Shown here one piece after another: positions 1 to 8,302 of a stretch of 64,000 nt of DNA (the stretch's first letter is position 1; every line of letters starts with the position of its first letter). The notes under the pieces were generated by a model that worked only from the letters and a program-made list of their open reading frames with translations, had not been told where the DNA came from and did no database searches. This DNA is from RGIG4097 sp964599875. GTDB taxonomy: Bacteria; Bacillota; Clostridia; Christensenellales; CAG-917. The stretch lies in the NCBI GenBank assembly GCA_964599875.1, contig CAZRHE010000001.1:1-64000 (forward strand), written 5' to 3'. Both the position numbers and the translations under genes were made by a program.

Positions 1-34
1 CCGCTCAACACTCGAAGTTCTCGGCGCGTCGCGC

Positions 35-162
35 CTCGTGTTCCGTCTTCGAATAAGAGAGTGCTTATACAAGAACGCTCCGAATCGGGTGCGGGTGTCC
101 CGCCCACACCTATTACTTCTTCACTATTACTTCTTACTTCTCGTGTTTCGTCTTCGAATAAG
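35..162. repeat. Direct repeat pair and short tandem units in the first intergenic region
   Basis: Two copies of a 23-base unit (35-57 and 140-162) differ at one position and share the core GTCTTCGAATAAG. Between them lie short GC-rich hairpins (GGCGC-GTC-GCGCC at about 23-35; GCGGG-TGT-CCCGC at about 91-103) and three ATTACTTCT-like units (112-141). The layout of hairpins alternating with a short AT-rich spacer recalls the arrays at 15.8 and 17.1 kb, so this may be the 3' flank of a gene left of the window. No gene is seen in 1-297. Confidence 0.6.
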
Positions 163-297
163 TGAATCCGTTTTATTATTTTAACAACAATTTAATACTT
201 TCTTTTTAGAATACGGAATTGACAATATTTATGCGCGCGCATATACTTGTTATCCCGTAGCAATCTCCGCCCTATCATAAGACTCCGTTTTGAAATT

Positions 298-3198
298 ATG
301 CTTAAACTCTGCAATATCGTTAAAGATTACAAAATGGCGGACTATACCGTTCACGCGTTGAAAGGTATCAGTCTAAATTTCCGCAAAAGCGAATTCGTCG
401 CCGTCCTCGGACACTCCGGGTGCGGGAAGACCACTATGCTCAATATCATAGGCGGACTCGACCGCTACACCGACGGCGATTTGCTTATCGAAGGCAAGTC
501 AACAAAGGAATATACGAGCAGAGATTGGGATAAATATCGAAACCGCACGATAGGTTTCATTTTTCAATCTTACAACCTCATCCCCCACCTCAACGTCCTA
601 CAAAACGTCGAACTTGCACTGACGATTTCGGGCGTGAGTGCGTCAAAAAAACGCGCGCTTGCTATCGATGCGTTGACGAGAGTGGGGCTTGAAAGCGAAC
701 TCAAAAAGAAACCCTCTCAAATGTCGGGCGGACAAATGCAGAGAGTCGCAATCGCAAGGGCAATAGTCAACAACCCCGAAATCATCCTTGCGGACGAGCC
801 TACGGGTGCTCTCGACAGTGAAACGAGCGAACAAATTATGGATTTGTTGCAAGAGATTTCGGACGACAGATTGGTCATAATGGTCACGCACAATCCCGAA
901 CTTGCGTCCCGTTACGCCACCCGCACGATTTCTCTGAAAGACGGCCTTATCGTTGACGACACCAATCCTTACGACGGACTGCCAACGGTCCTCGAACAAG
1001 TCAAACCCATAACCGACGACAGCGACAGGGCAAGCGATTCCATAGAAAAACACAAATCCCGCCAAAACCGCAAAAAGAAAAAAACTAAAGCGGAAGAAAT
1101 CGTCGAGCCGATTGAACCCGCCGAAGAAAACGAGGCGCAAGAAGAAAAATTCGTCGCCCAAATAACCCCCGAAAAACCCGAACTACTCACGAAATTCAGG
1201 CATAAACCCAAAGAAAAACGCCAACACAGTTCCATGAATTTTTTCACTGCGTTGTCCTTGTCCGCGCGCAATTTGTGGACGAAAAAGATGCGCACGGGGC
1301 TTACGGCGTTTGCGGGTAGCATAGGCATAATCGGCATTGCTCTCGTCCTCAGCCTATCCAACGGATTCGGGATTTATATGGACGACCTCGAACGCTCCAC
1401 CCTATCCATAATGCCCGTGACCGTTTCGGGCGTCGGCATACAAATAGACGTCAACGAAGCGATGAACGATATGACGGGCAACGACGACGAATCCGCGGCG
1501 TTCCCCGACGTCGACTACGTCACCCCGTACGAACCCGAACGCACTATGTCGGGCGTCAAAGTCAGCGCAAATATCATCACGGACGATTACGTGGACTACG
1601 TAAAGTCTATAGATAAATCCTTGCTCAGTTCCGTGCAATACGTCCACTCGATGAACATAAACGTCATGGGCAAAAACACCCAAGGCAAAGTCGTCAAAAT
1701 CAAAAATACCGCTCTTAATTGGCAGGAACTTTTGTGGGACGACTTCATGAAATCGCAATACGACGTACTTGCGGGCGGCTACCCAGGCAGCGACGAGGCA
1801 AACGCCGTACAGGTGGCGTACGATTCCGCCGCGGGCACCTACGACCAAAGCGGCAAAAAAGCAAGACAAGTCCTTCTCGTCGTCAACAGTTACAATATGG
1901 TCAAGACGGATATCCTCGAAGCGATGGGCTACGACGTCAACTCCTTCTTCGACCCCGAAACCAACACTTATCGTCCGATGTCTTTCGACGAATTTCTCGG
2001 CAAGCAGTTCAAAGTTGTGCATAACGACGATTACTACGCCTCGTACGATGCGGACGGACAAACCCTTTTCCGCCTTGCAAACGACTACGAATCCGCTTGG
2101 GAAAGCGACAAATCCGAAACGCTTACCGTCGTAGGAATTTTGCGTATAAAAGAAAACGTCATGTATCCTTTCTTGCAACAGGGCATCGCGTACACCGAAG
2201 ATTTATCCGCCCTTGCGCTTGCAAACGCCGCGGAATCCGAAATCGCAGTCGCGCAAATTGCGAACAAGGATATAAATCTCCGCACGGGCGGCTCGTTTAG
2301 TAGCGATATGTCCGCTATCGTGTCCTTGTTTTCCTCGTACGGACTGACGGAAAGCACCCTCGTGTCCGCAGTCAAACAGTCTATCGGCAGTGTAATCGGC
2401 GAGGATTCAAAACTAATGAAACAAATCGAAGACTGCACGAGAATCAACGAAATCACCGCGGCAATCGAGGACAACGGCTTTTCTATTGGCGATATGAAAC
2501 CCCTCCTTGCAAGAATGATTTCGTCAAGACTGCAACAGGAAGGCATAGATATAAGTTCAAAGGTTATTCTCGAACTCCTCAACAGCGCGTATCAAACCGC
2601 GTTGCAAGAAATCGGCGCGTCGGATAGACCCACCGCCATATATATCTACCCCGCATCCTTCGACGCAAAGGATAAAGTGCTTAACTATCTCGACGCTTGG
2701 AACGAGGGAAAAACATCCACCGAAACCGTGAGTTACACAGACCTTGCAAGCACGATATCCGAAGTTGTATCCTTGGTCGTCGACCTCGTGTCATACGTGC
2801 TCATAGCGTTTGCGGCGATATCCCTCGTCGTATCCAGCATAATGATTGCGATAATCACCTACATATCCGTCCTTGAACGCACTGTCGAAATAGGCGTATT
2901 GCGCAGTATAGGCGCGAGAAAAATTGACGTATCCAACGTGTTCAACGCCGAAACAACGATAGTCGGCGCGATATCGGGCGTGCTCGGCGTGCTGCTTGCG
3001 TACCTCATCACTTTCCCGATAAACTACGTGATATCATCCCTCGTCCCCGAGGCACCCGCACACCTTGCGCAACTAAATCCCGTGCACGGAGTGTTGCTCG
3101 TGGTCTTGTCAATCGTACTGAATCTCATCGCCGGATTTATCCCCGCAATCATAGCGTCGAAGAAAGACCCCGTCATTGCACTCAGGAGCGGAAACTAA
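298..3198 (+). CDS. ABC transporter, fused ATP-binding and FtsX/MacB-type permease protein
   Basis: A 966-residue protein when started at the ATG at 298; an upstream TTG at 247 would add 17 residues that do not look like an ABC domain. The N-terminal ATPase shows Walker A GHSGCGKT (about residues 38-45), signature MSGGQMQR and Walker B IILADEPTGALD. A charged Lys/Glu linker follows (about 255-315), then a membrane segment after MRTGLTAFAGS, a long extracytoplasmic region of about 480 residues, and three C-terminal helices of FtsX type ending near VIALRSGN. This is the MacB/LolCDE-like mechanotransmission architecture, here in one polypeptide. Such proteins in Bacillota export peptides or serve antimicrobial resistance; the substrate cannot be read from the sequence. 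It stands alone and is followed by a strong terminator. Confidence 0.88.
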   Translation: MLKLCNIVKDYKMADYTVHALKGISLNFRKSEFVAVLGHSGCGKTTMLNIIGGLDRYTDGDLLIEGKSTKEYTSRDWDKYRNRTIGFIFQSYNLIPHLNVLQNVELALTISGVSASKKRALAIDALTRVGLESELKKKPSQMSGGQMQRVAIARAIVNNPEIILADEPTGALDSETSEQIMDLLQEISDDRLVIMVTHNPELASRYATRTISLKDGLIVDDTNPYDGLPTVLEQVKPITDDSDRASDSIEKHKSRQNRKKKKTKAEEIVEPIEPAEENEAQEEKFVAQITPEKPELLTKFRHKPKEKRQHSSMNFFTALSLSARNLWTKKMRTGLTAFAGSIGIIGIALVLSLSNGFGIYMDDLERSTLSIMPVTVSGVGIQIDVNEAMNDMTGNDDESAAFPDVDYVTPYEPERTMSGVKVSANIITDDYVDYVKSIDKSLLSSVQYVHSMNINVMGKNTQGKVVKIKNTALNWQELLWDDFMKSQYDVLAGGYPGSDEANAVQVAYDSAAGTYDQSGKKARQVLLVVNSYNMVKTDILEAMGYDVNSFFDPETNTYRPMSFDEFLGKQFKVVHNDDYYASYDADGQTLFRLANDYESAWESDKSETLTVVGILRIKENVMYPFLQQGIAYTEDLSALALANAAESEIAVAQIANKDINLRTGGSFSSDMSAIVSLFSSYGLTESTLVSAVKQSIGSVIGEDSKLMKQIEDCTRINEITAAIEDNGFSIGDMKPLLARMISSRLQQEGIDISSKVILELLNSAYQTALQEIGASDRPTAIYIYPASFDAKDKVLNYLDAWNEGKTSTETVSYTDLASTISEVVSLVVDLVSYVLIAFAAISLVVSSIMIAIITYISVLERTVEIGVLRSIGARKIDVSNVFNAETTIVGAISGVLGVLLAYLITFPINYVISSLVPEAPAHLAQLNPVHGVLLVVLSIVLNLIAGFIPAIIASKKDPVIALRSGN

Positions 3199-3207
3199 AT
3201 TTTTCAT

Positions 3208-3233
3208 CCCTTGCTTCGGCAAGGGATTTTTTT
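3208..3233 (+). terminator. Rho-independent terminator of the ABC transporter gene
   Basis: Seven-base-pair stem CCCTTGC/GCAAGGG closed by a TTCG tetraloop, followed by a run of seven T residues, ten bases after the stop codon. Confidence 0.93.
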
Positions 3234-3476
3234 ACGTTTTTTTGACGAATAAAACGTTAATCATTGCATTTCATTTTGATAAACCGTCGATTTTGCAATT
3301 TGCGCGTACGCGTTATCGTATGCGCGCGTCGCGCTTTTCAAAGACTTAAACTTATTCTCTGCACAAAAACCTTCGTTCCTTTTTTTTGCCGTTTTCAATT
3401 GTGTTTCTCATTCAATTACGCCACCACTCTTCCCTTTTCCCCAAAAAATATTTTTGAAAATTTTTTCACTTTCTCG
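3234..3476. other. AT-rich non-coding stretch before the metal-resistance promoter
   Basis: No convincing gene. A short open frame (3264-3509) runs into the promoter and has no ribosome binding site. The 14-mer TCGATTTTGCAATT at 3287-3300 recurs at 60523-60536 after dapB, in both cases downstream of a plus-strand gene. I see nothing else of note. Confidence 0.5.
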
Positions 3477-3540
3477 TTGACAAATCAACCACGCGGGCAT
3501 ATCATATGAATGATGTTTCATATGAATCAGCGTTCATATG
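3477..3540 (+). promoter_or_regulatory. Promoter with SmtB/ArsR-type operator of the metal-resistance operon
   Basis: TTGACA at 3477-3482, a 17-base spacer and TATCAT at 3500-3505. Overlapping and following the -10 are three half-sites: CATATGAA (3503-3510), TTCATATGAA (3517-3526) and TTCATATG (3533-3540), separated by exactly six bases each time. This makes two overlapping inverted repeats of TATGAA-N6-TTCATA type, the geometry bound by ArsR/SmtB-family repressors. A repressor here would block promoter opening. The expected regulator is encoded immediately downstream. Confidence 0.85.
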
Positions 3541-3586
3541 TTATAGAATAACAAGTTTTCTGCCCCACGGCAGATAAGGAGATAAT

Positions 3587-3925
3587 ATGGCTCACGTTTG
3601 CACAAAACACCCCGACGTCGTTTCAGAAGTAAAAAGCAATATGCCCGAAATCGACGTACAGAACAAAATGTCCGCGTTTTTGAAAGTGCTTGCAGACCCT
3701 ACCCGTCTTAAAATAGCCACTGCACTTCTCAACAGCGAATTGTGCGTTTGCGATATCGCAAGCATAGTAGAAATGGAACATTCCGCCGTTTCCCATCAAA
3801 TGTCGGTACTGCGAAAAGCCGACGTCGTCCACACAAGACGCGACGGAAAAGTCGTTTATTATTCCCTATCCGACGAACACGTCGAAAAACTCATACTTAT
3901 GGTATTCGAGCACGTCACGGAGTAA
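3587..3925 (+). CDS. ArsR/SmtB-family metal-responsive repressor, CadC-like
   Basis: A 112-residue winged-helix repressor, expected to leave DNA when it binds Cd(II), Pb(II) or Zn(II). It carries the CadC alpha3 motif ELCVCD (C53, C55), an N-terminal Cys (C5) with H8, and the complete SmtB/CzrA alpha5 set D96, H98, H109 and E112 with family spacing (DxH, 11 residues to the second His, then +3). The DNA-recognition helix region contains HSAVSHQMSVLRKA. Start ATG at 3587 has an AAGGAGA ribosome binding site. It precedes the P-type ATPase by two bases and its own operator lies upstream, so it is autoregulatory by inference. Retention of both metal sites leaves the preferred metal open. Confidence 0.93.
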   Translation: MAHVCTKHPDVVSEVKSNMPEIDVQNKMSAFLKVLADPTRLKIATALLNSELCVCDIASIVEMEHSAVSHQMSVLRKADVVHTRRDGKVVYYSLSDEHVEKLILMVFEHVTE

Positions 3926-3927
3926 TT

Positions 3928-6030
3928 ATGGAAAGATATTCATTCAAAATCAAAGACCTCGATTGCGCAATGTGCGCGAAAGAAGTGGAAGACAAATTGA
4001 ACGAAACGGATTGGATTGAATCTGCGTCAGTCAACTTCAACACCGAAAAAGTCGTAATCACCACCTCGCGCACGGACGACTTCGTACAAGAATTGAACGA
4101 TATAGCGCGCTCCGTCGAGCCCGAATGCACGATATATTCCACCGAAGAAAAGATTGTAACGAAAAAGAAAATCGATTGGTATCTTCCCCTTTTCGTCGTA
4201 GGACTCGTATTCGGAATAGTCGGCGTCCTTCTCGATTTTCTACCGCGCTACGTTGACGGCAACTTCCCGTCCCCCGTCCTATCCTACGTTTTTATTTGGA
4301 TAGGCGGTGCGCTTATGGTATCAAAAACACTCGTCGTCGCAATCACGAAACTCATCCGCTCGCACACCGTCGACGAAAACCTTTTGATGAGCATTTCGAG
4401 CATTGCCGCAATCGCAATCGGAGAAGGATTCGAAGGGCTTATGATTATCGTTTTGAATCAAATCGGCAAGTTCTTCGAGTCAAAAGCGGTGAATAAAACC
4501 CGTAATAGTGTAAAAAGCCTTATGATGGTCAAGCCAGAAACGGTGCTTGTCAAGAACGGCGAAAACCTCGTCGAAACCCGCGTCGAAGACGTCGAAGTCG
4601 GCACTTTGATTCTTGTCAAAGCGGGTGAAATCGTACCTCTCGACGGAATAGTCGAGGAAGGCCACGGCTCTCTCGACCTCTCCTCTCTCACGGGCGAAAG
4701 CGTCCCCGTCGAAATTTGCGAAGGCGGAGAAATCACTTCGGGAGCGGTCAGCATAGACGGCGTACTGACAATCCGCACGACGAGCACGGACAGCGACAGC
4801 ACGATAACAAAAATTCTTACTCTTCTCGAAACCGCGTCCGAGCGCAAAGCCAAAACCGAAACGGTCGTATCCAAAGTCACGAAGTATTTCGTGCCCGCCG
4901 TCATCGTATGCGCGATAATCGTGGGGCTCTCCTACGGACTTGCGGGATTCGGAGCAAAAGACGCAATATATAAAGCGATGCTCTTCCTCGTCGTATCCTG
5001 CCCTTGCGCGGTTGCGATATCCGTCCCGCTCTCGTACTTTTCGGGCATCGGCAACGCATCCAAAAACGGTATTCTCGTGAAAGGCACCAACTTCCTTGAC
5101 AACGTAAGCAATATATCCACGATTGCATTCGATAAGACGGGCACTCTCACCACGGGCAATTTCGAAGTCACAGATATCGATTTAATCGACGGGAAAGTGG
5201 AAGACGCCCTTGAATATGTGTACTTTGCGGAGCGCAACTCCTCTCACCCTATCGCAAAAGCAATCGTAGGCTACGTATCCCCAATGGTGGACGGATGGCT
5301 GAATAACCCCATCGAAATCAGCGACGTGCGCGAAATCGCAGGTAAAGGCGTCGAGTATATTGCGGACGGGAAACTTATCGAAGTAGGCAAAAGCGACGAA
5401 TATTCGGACGGCACTTCGGTTGCGATAAAAGCGGACGGAAAAACGCTTGCAATTCTTCATCTCGAAGACAAAATCAAAGACGGCGCGCGCACTGCTCTTT
5501 CCTATCTGAAAGATAACGGCATCCGCACCGAAATGCTGACGGGCGATAACGACTCAACCGCAAAAAAAGTCGCGGACGAAGTGGGCGTAGACGAATACAA
5601 GGCGAGTCTGCTCCCCGAAGATAAGTTCAACGAAATGGAAAAACTCATCGAGGGCAAAACCAAGAAATCCGAAATCGTCGCATACGTCGGAGACGGCATA
5701 AACGATGCACCCGTGCTTAATCGCGCGGATATAGGAATCGCAATGGGACTTGGAGGCAGTTCCGCAACCGTAGACACTGCGGACGTTGTGCTCATGAACG
5801 ACGACCCGGAATCCCTCGTGACGCTGATGAAAATTTCGCGCAAGACAAAAACCATAGTCGCTGAAAACGTATTTGCGACGTTTGCAATCAAAATCGTATT
5901 CGTCGTGCTCGGACTTTGCGGAATCACGGGGCTTGCTTGGGCGGTATTTGCCGACGTCGGTCTATCCTGCTGTGCGGTGCTCAACACGTTGAGAGTGCTG
6001 AACTACAAACCCGACAAGCGCAAGAAATAA
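3928..6030 (+). CDS. cadA: Heavy-metal P1B-type ATPase (Cd/Zn/Pb efflux)
   Basis: A 700-residue membrane ATPase exporting soft divalent metals. The start chosen is the ATG at 3928, two bases after the repressor stop; the open frame extends upstream to 3742 but that part overlaps the repressor. An N-terminal HMA domain carries D-L-D-C-A-M-C-A (C13, C16). Further marks are the TGES actuator motif, the intramembrane CPC at 358-360 (VSCPCAVAISVP), the phosphorylated Asp in DKTGT (D402), the SHP motif (SSHPIAKAI) and GDGINDAP (D589/D593). CPC with HMA and SHP is the P1B-2 (CadA/ZntA) pattern rather than a copper pump. Co-transcribed with and controlled by the upstream CadC-like repressor. Confidence 0.94.
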   Translation: MERYSFKIKDLDCAMCAKEVEDKLNETDWIESASVNFNTEKVVITTSRTDDFVQELNDIARSVEPECTIYSTEEKIVTKKKIDWYLPLFVVGLVFGIVGVLLDFLPRYVDGNFPSPVLSYVFIWIGGALMVSKTLVVAITKLIRSHTVDENLLMSISSIAAIAIGEGFEGLMIIVLNQIGKFFESKAVNKTRNSVKSLMMVKPETVLVKNGENLVETRVEDVEVGTLILVKAGEIVPLDGIVEEGHGSLDLSSLTGESVPVEICEGGEITSGAVSIDGVLTIRTTSTDSDSTITKILTLLETASERKAKTETVVSKVTKYFVPAVIVCAIIVGLSYGLAGFGAKDAIYKAMLFLVVSCPCAVAISVPLSYFSGIGNASKNGILVKGTNFLDNVSNISTIAFDKTGTLTTGNFEVTDIDLIDGKVEDALEYVYFAERNSSHPIAKAIVGYVSPMVDGWLNNPIEISDVREIAGKGVEYIADGKLIEVGKSDEYSDGTSVAIKADGKTLAILHLEDKIKDGARTALSYLKDNGIRTEMLTGDNDSTAKKVADEVGVDEYKASLLPEDKFNEMEKLIEGKTKKSEIVAYVGDGINDAPVLNRADIGIAMGLGGSSATVDTADVVLMNDDPESLVTLMKISRKTKTIVAENVFATFAIKIVFVVLGLCGITGLAWAVFADVGLSCCAVLNTLRVLNYKPDKRKK

Positions 6031-6066
6031 CGGCGCAAAGATAAAAATTTGCCGAAAAATCTCATA

Positions 6067-6112
6067 AAAACACGGTTCGTGCGTTGACAAAACACAAACC
6101 GTGTTTTATAAT
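6067..6112 (+). promoter_or_regulatory. Perfect consensus promoter framed by an 11-bp inverted repeat
   Basis: TTGACA at 6084-6089, 17-base spacer, TATAAT at 6107-6112. Arms AAAACACGGTT (6067-6077) and AACCGTGTTTT (6097-6107) enclose the -35 and end on the -10. The repeat could be the operator of the HTH protein encoded just downstream (autoregulation). Alternatively it is a long-loop hairpin for the cadA transcript, but the 19-base loop makes that weaker. Confidence 0.8.
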
Positions 6113-6136
6113 ACCTATAAACACTCGGAGGATAAT

Positions 6137-6349
6137 ATGCTACACACTTGTTTTCCTGAAAGACTGAAATCGCTACGCAAAGAGCAAGGCATGAAACAAA
6201 GCGACCTTGCAGAACATCTCAAAGTCACGAAATCTGCAGTTTCGGGCTGGGAAGTCGGGAGAAATCAACCCAACTTCGACCTTCTCATCGAGATGAGTAT
6301 TCTTTTCGGCGTATCGGTCGACTACCTCATCGGCAGAAGAAATTATTGA
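6137..6349 (+). CDS. Small XRE-family HTH regulator
   Basis: A 70-residue protein consisting only of a Cro/C1-type helix-turn-helix (RLKSLRKEQGMKQSDLAEHL, then VTKSAVSGWEVGRNQPNFDLL). ATG 6137 is chosen because it has a GGAGGA site and lies 25 bases after the -10; the frame opens at 6101, upstream of the transcription start. There is no effector domain. The flanking inverted repeat suggests autoregulation. No partner gene is obvious, because the next gene (6471-7616) runs convergently and has its own HTH neighbour. Confidence 0.85.
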   Translation: MLHTCFPERLKSLRKEQGMKQSDLAEHLKVTKSAVSGWEVGRNQPNFDLLIEMSILFGVSVDYLIGRRNY

Positions 6350-6351
6350 CT

Positions 6352-6385
6352 GTTGCGACGGTTTTCTCCATTTCCGTGTCGCAAC
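6352..6385. repeat. Inverted repeat directly after the HTH stop codon
   Basis: Eight-base arms GTTGCGAC (6352-6359) and GTCGCAAC (6378-6385) around an 18-base interval. No T run follows, so it is either an RNA hairpin upstream of the terminator at 6393 or a protein site. Confidence 0.55.
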
Positions 6386-6392
6386 CGACCTA

Positions 6393-6423
6393 AAAAGCGG
6401 TACACATTTTGTGTCCCGCTTTT
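6393..6423. terminator. Bidirectional terminator between convergent genes
   Basis: Stem AAAAGCGG-T-ACACA / TGTGT-C-CCGCTTTT around a short T loop, with A and T runs on opposite sides. It can serve the HTH gene on the plus strand and the 381-residue gene on the minus strand. Confidence 0.8.
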
Positions 6424-6470
6424 CATTTTGTTTATGCGTTTATTTAGAATATTACTTATAACACATTTTA

Positions 6471-7616
6471 TTATTGAATACTTTGCTTGACTTGTCCTAT
6501 TGATTGACACATTGCCTTACTACTTGCTTTTATAGTTTTATTTACACTTGCAGCCGAAGCGACAATAACGGTTTTTAAATCGTCAAGTTTATCGCTTAAT
6601 GCATATATGCCCGCAACAGCATTAAGCGTCGCTTGTAATAGTTGCTTTTGTACTATCATTTGCTCGTTTAAAATTTGAGCAACCGTATTTAGTGCTTTAA
6701 TAGTTTCTTCGTGTCTTAACTTCAAGTCACCATAATTGAGTGCCTCTTGCATCGTGGTTGCTCTTCCCGATACGACCATATATATCAAGTCGTCAATCAT
6801 ACGCCAATCGTCTTCAATCAAGAATCCGAAAAATTGGCTTGCCACGTACGCCTTTTTCTCCATAAATTTATTCAGTTCAATTTGATATTCATCCTTTTCC
6901 TTTTGCAAAGTATCTAATACTATTTGGGTCTTACGCTCAAGCACATACCATCTATTAACAATCGATTTCTCATTATTTTTATTTTCATTAATAAAATCCT
7001 TATGTGATTTTACAAACTTATCACAATGTTCGGTATATCTATCATAACGATCACAGTATCTAGATACTTTCTCCAACCATTTATTATATTGCTCAGCATC
7101 TTCTACATCCTTTGGCTCAATTTCACCTTTTGCAAATTTAATTGTAATTGAATAATACTTATCAAAATTTTGACATTCATCAAAATTACTCACTGGATTC
7201 TTATCAGACAATTTATTCATTAACCATCCAGAACCACCTAATCCAAAAAAGATTATTATTAGATCTAACACTATTAAAACATCCCAATCCAAATGCACAA
7301 CATTTTTTAGTGCAAACGAAATTACTATAACTGCTAAAATAGAAAATACAATCGGAAGTGAAATTAATACATTCCGTTTTCTTTTACGACTGCGCGCGTC
7401 AGGATTATAAGACTGATTATATAAATTCTCAATAATTACATACAAATACGAAAGAGTCGCGCGCATATATTTCGAAACTGATTCTAGTTTCTCTATGCGA
7501 GCGGACTTTTTGTCCAATTCAGTTGCATCTGAATAGAGATTTCCAAGAATTGCTCTCAGAAAATACAGTTGACACGCTAGTTCTGTTCGGTCATTTGATG
7601 GTACAATGTTAGCCAT
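6471..7616 (-). CDS. Uncharacterised two-helix membrane protein with coiled-coil regions
   Basis: 381 residues, not recognised. An N-terminal helical stretch (1-75) ends in a basic patch RSRKRKR, followed by two transmembrane helices (about 82-104 and 111-133) separated by a short loop. The remaining 245 residues are largely helical and charged (Lys, Glu, Asn and Tyr rich), with predicted coiled coil at about 195-255 and an amphipathic C-terminal helix (310-375). No signal peptide or catalytic motif is seen. Start ATG 7616 has a strong AGGAGGG site. Base composition is clearly AT-richer than neighbouring genes and codon choice differs (AAT, ATT and AAA instead of AAC, ATC and AAG), which suggests acquisition. 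It is divergent from an HTH gene whose candidate operator lies in this gene's promoter. Confidence 0.75.
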   Translation of the reverse strand: MANIVPSNDRTELACQLYFLRAILGNLYSDATELDKKSARIEKLESVSKYMRATLSYLYVIIENLYNQSYNPDARSRKRKRNVLISLPIVFSILAVIVISFALKNVVHLDWDVLIVLDLIIIFFGLGGSGWLMNKLSDKNPVSNFDECQNFDKYYSITIKFAKGEIEPKDVEDAEQYNKWLEKVSRYCDRYDRYTEHCDKFVKSHKDFINENKNNEKSIVNRWYVLERKTQIVLDTLQKEKDEYQIELNKFMEKKAYVASQFFGFLIEDDWRMIDDLIYMVVSGRATTMQEALNYGDLKLRHEETIKALNTVAQILNEQMIVQKQLLQATLNAVAGIYALSDKLDDLKTVIVASAASVNKTIKASSKAMCQSIGQVKQSIQ

Positions 7617-7647
7617 AAATACCCTCCTTTAAATAAATTCTAATAAA

Positions 7648-7689
7648 ATTATATTAGGTCTTTTGACCTATGTCAATACTTTTGACCTA
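7648..7689 (-). promoter_or_regulatory. Consensus promoter with a palindrome in the spacer
   Basis: On the minus strand TTGACA (7676-7671), a 17-base spacer and TATAAT (7653-7648). The spacer holds the palindrome TAGGTC-TTTT-GACCTA (7655-7670). A third half-site GACCTA (7684-7689) follows; the ten bases TTTTGACCTA are repeated 19 bases apart (7661-7670 and 7680-7689). Binding here would block the promoter of the 381-residue gene. The divergent HTH gene starting at 7692 or 7710 is the obvious candidate regulator. Confidence 0.8.
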
Positions 7690-7691
7690 AA

Positions 7692-7910
7692 ATGAATTAT
7701 TGTAATCATATGAAATACGTTGAAGTGCTAAAAGATTTGATGATTGAAAACGGGTTGAGCCAGCAAAAATTTGCGGACATTCTCGGTGTAAATCAAACGA
7801 CGGTTAGTCAATGGTTGCTTGGTCGCAAGAAACCCGGATATGATTCCATTTTAGCCATATATGAAAAATTCGGAGTGACCCCAAACGCGCTTTTCGGAAT
7901 AAACGAATAA
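7692..7910 (+). CDS. Small XRE-family HTH regulator, divergent from the membrane coiled-coil gene
   Basis: 72 residues from ATG 7692, or 66 from ATG 7710; neither start has a good ribosome binding site. The body is a single Cro/C1 helix-turn-helix (LSQQKFADILGVNQTTVSQWLLGRKKP) with the usual C-terminal aliphatic helix ending NALFGINE. It lacks an effector domain. Divergent orientation and the palindrome at 7655-7670 indicate that it represses the neighbouring membrane protein and perhaps itself. It has the same organisation as the HTH/lipoprotein pair at 15.9-17.0 kb. Confidence 0.85.
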   Translation: MNYCNHMKYVEVLKDLMIENGLSQQKFADILGVNQTTVSQWLLGRKKPGYDSILAIYEKFGVTPNALFGINE

Positions 7911-7942
7911 AAGTTTTTCTCCGCTTAATATCGTCAAAATGC

Positions 7943-7966
7943 AATCGGCGCAAGCCGATTTTTTAT
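7943..7966 (+). terminator. Terminator of the HTH gene
   Basis: Seven-pair stem AATCGGC/GCCGATT with a GCAA tetraloop, followed by TTTT. Confidence 0.88.
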
Positions 7967-8302
7967 TGCCAAAATTTCCTTGGGAAAAATAAACCTAACC
8001 TATTTTTGACTTTAATCAATGATATATATACTATCCCGACCTGTTAAAAAAAATATCACACAAAACGCGCCTAAACAAAATCCTATTAAACAGCAAAACG
8101 CTGACTTCATCATCGCAAGAATACAATGCACAAAAACGTTTACAATTTTGTTTGCACGCAGAAAACAAGCATCGTATCTTTATTTTCAAGACTAAAAACG
8201 CAGGCATAAAAAAGCATAACGACACCACATAGAGCAACGGAAACGCCGATTTTTTATACCCCGAGCAACGAAAACCACTCGAAGAAAATTTTGTCGATAA
8301 TA
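7967..8302. other. AT-rich intergenic stretch without a supported gene
   Basis: About 340 bases between two terminators. An open frame on the minus strand (8031-8306) has no ribosome binding site, an odd Cys/Phe-rich composition and overlaps the uvrA terminator, so I do not call it. It may be the decayed remains of an insertion accompanying the HTH module. I see no RNA gene. Confidence 0.4.

Noticed and set aside
3264..3509. An 81-residue open frame before the metal repressor
   Set aside because: It has no ribosome binding site, a Phe/Cys/Arg-rich composition, and its end overlaps the promoter of the next gene.
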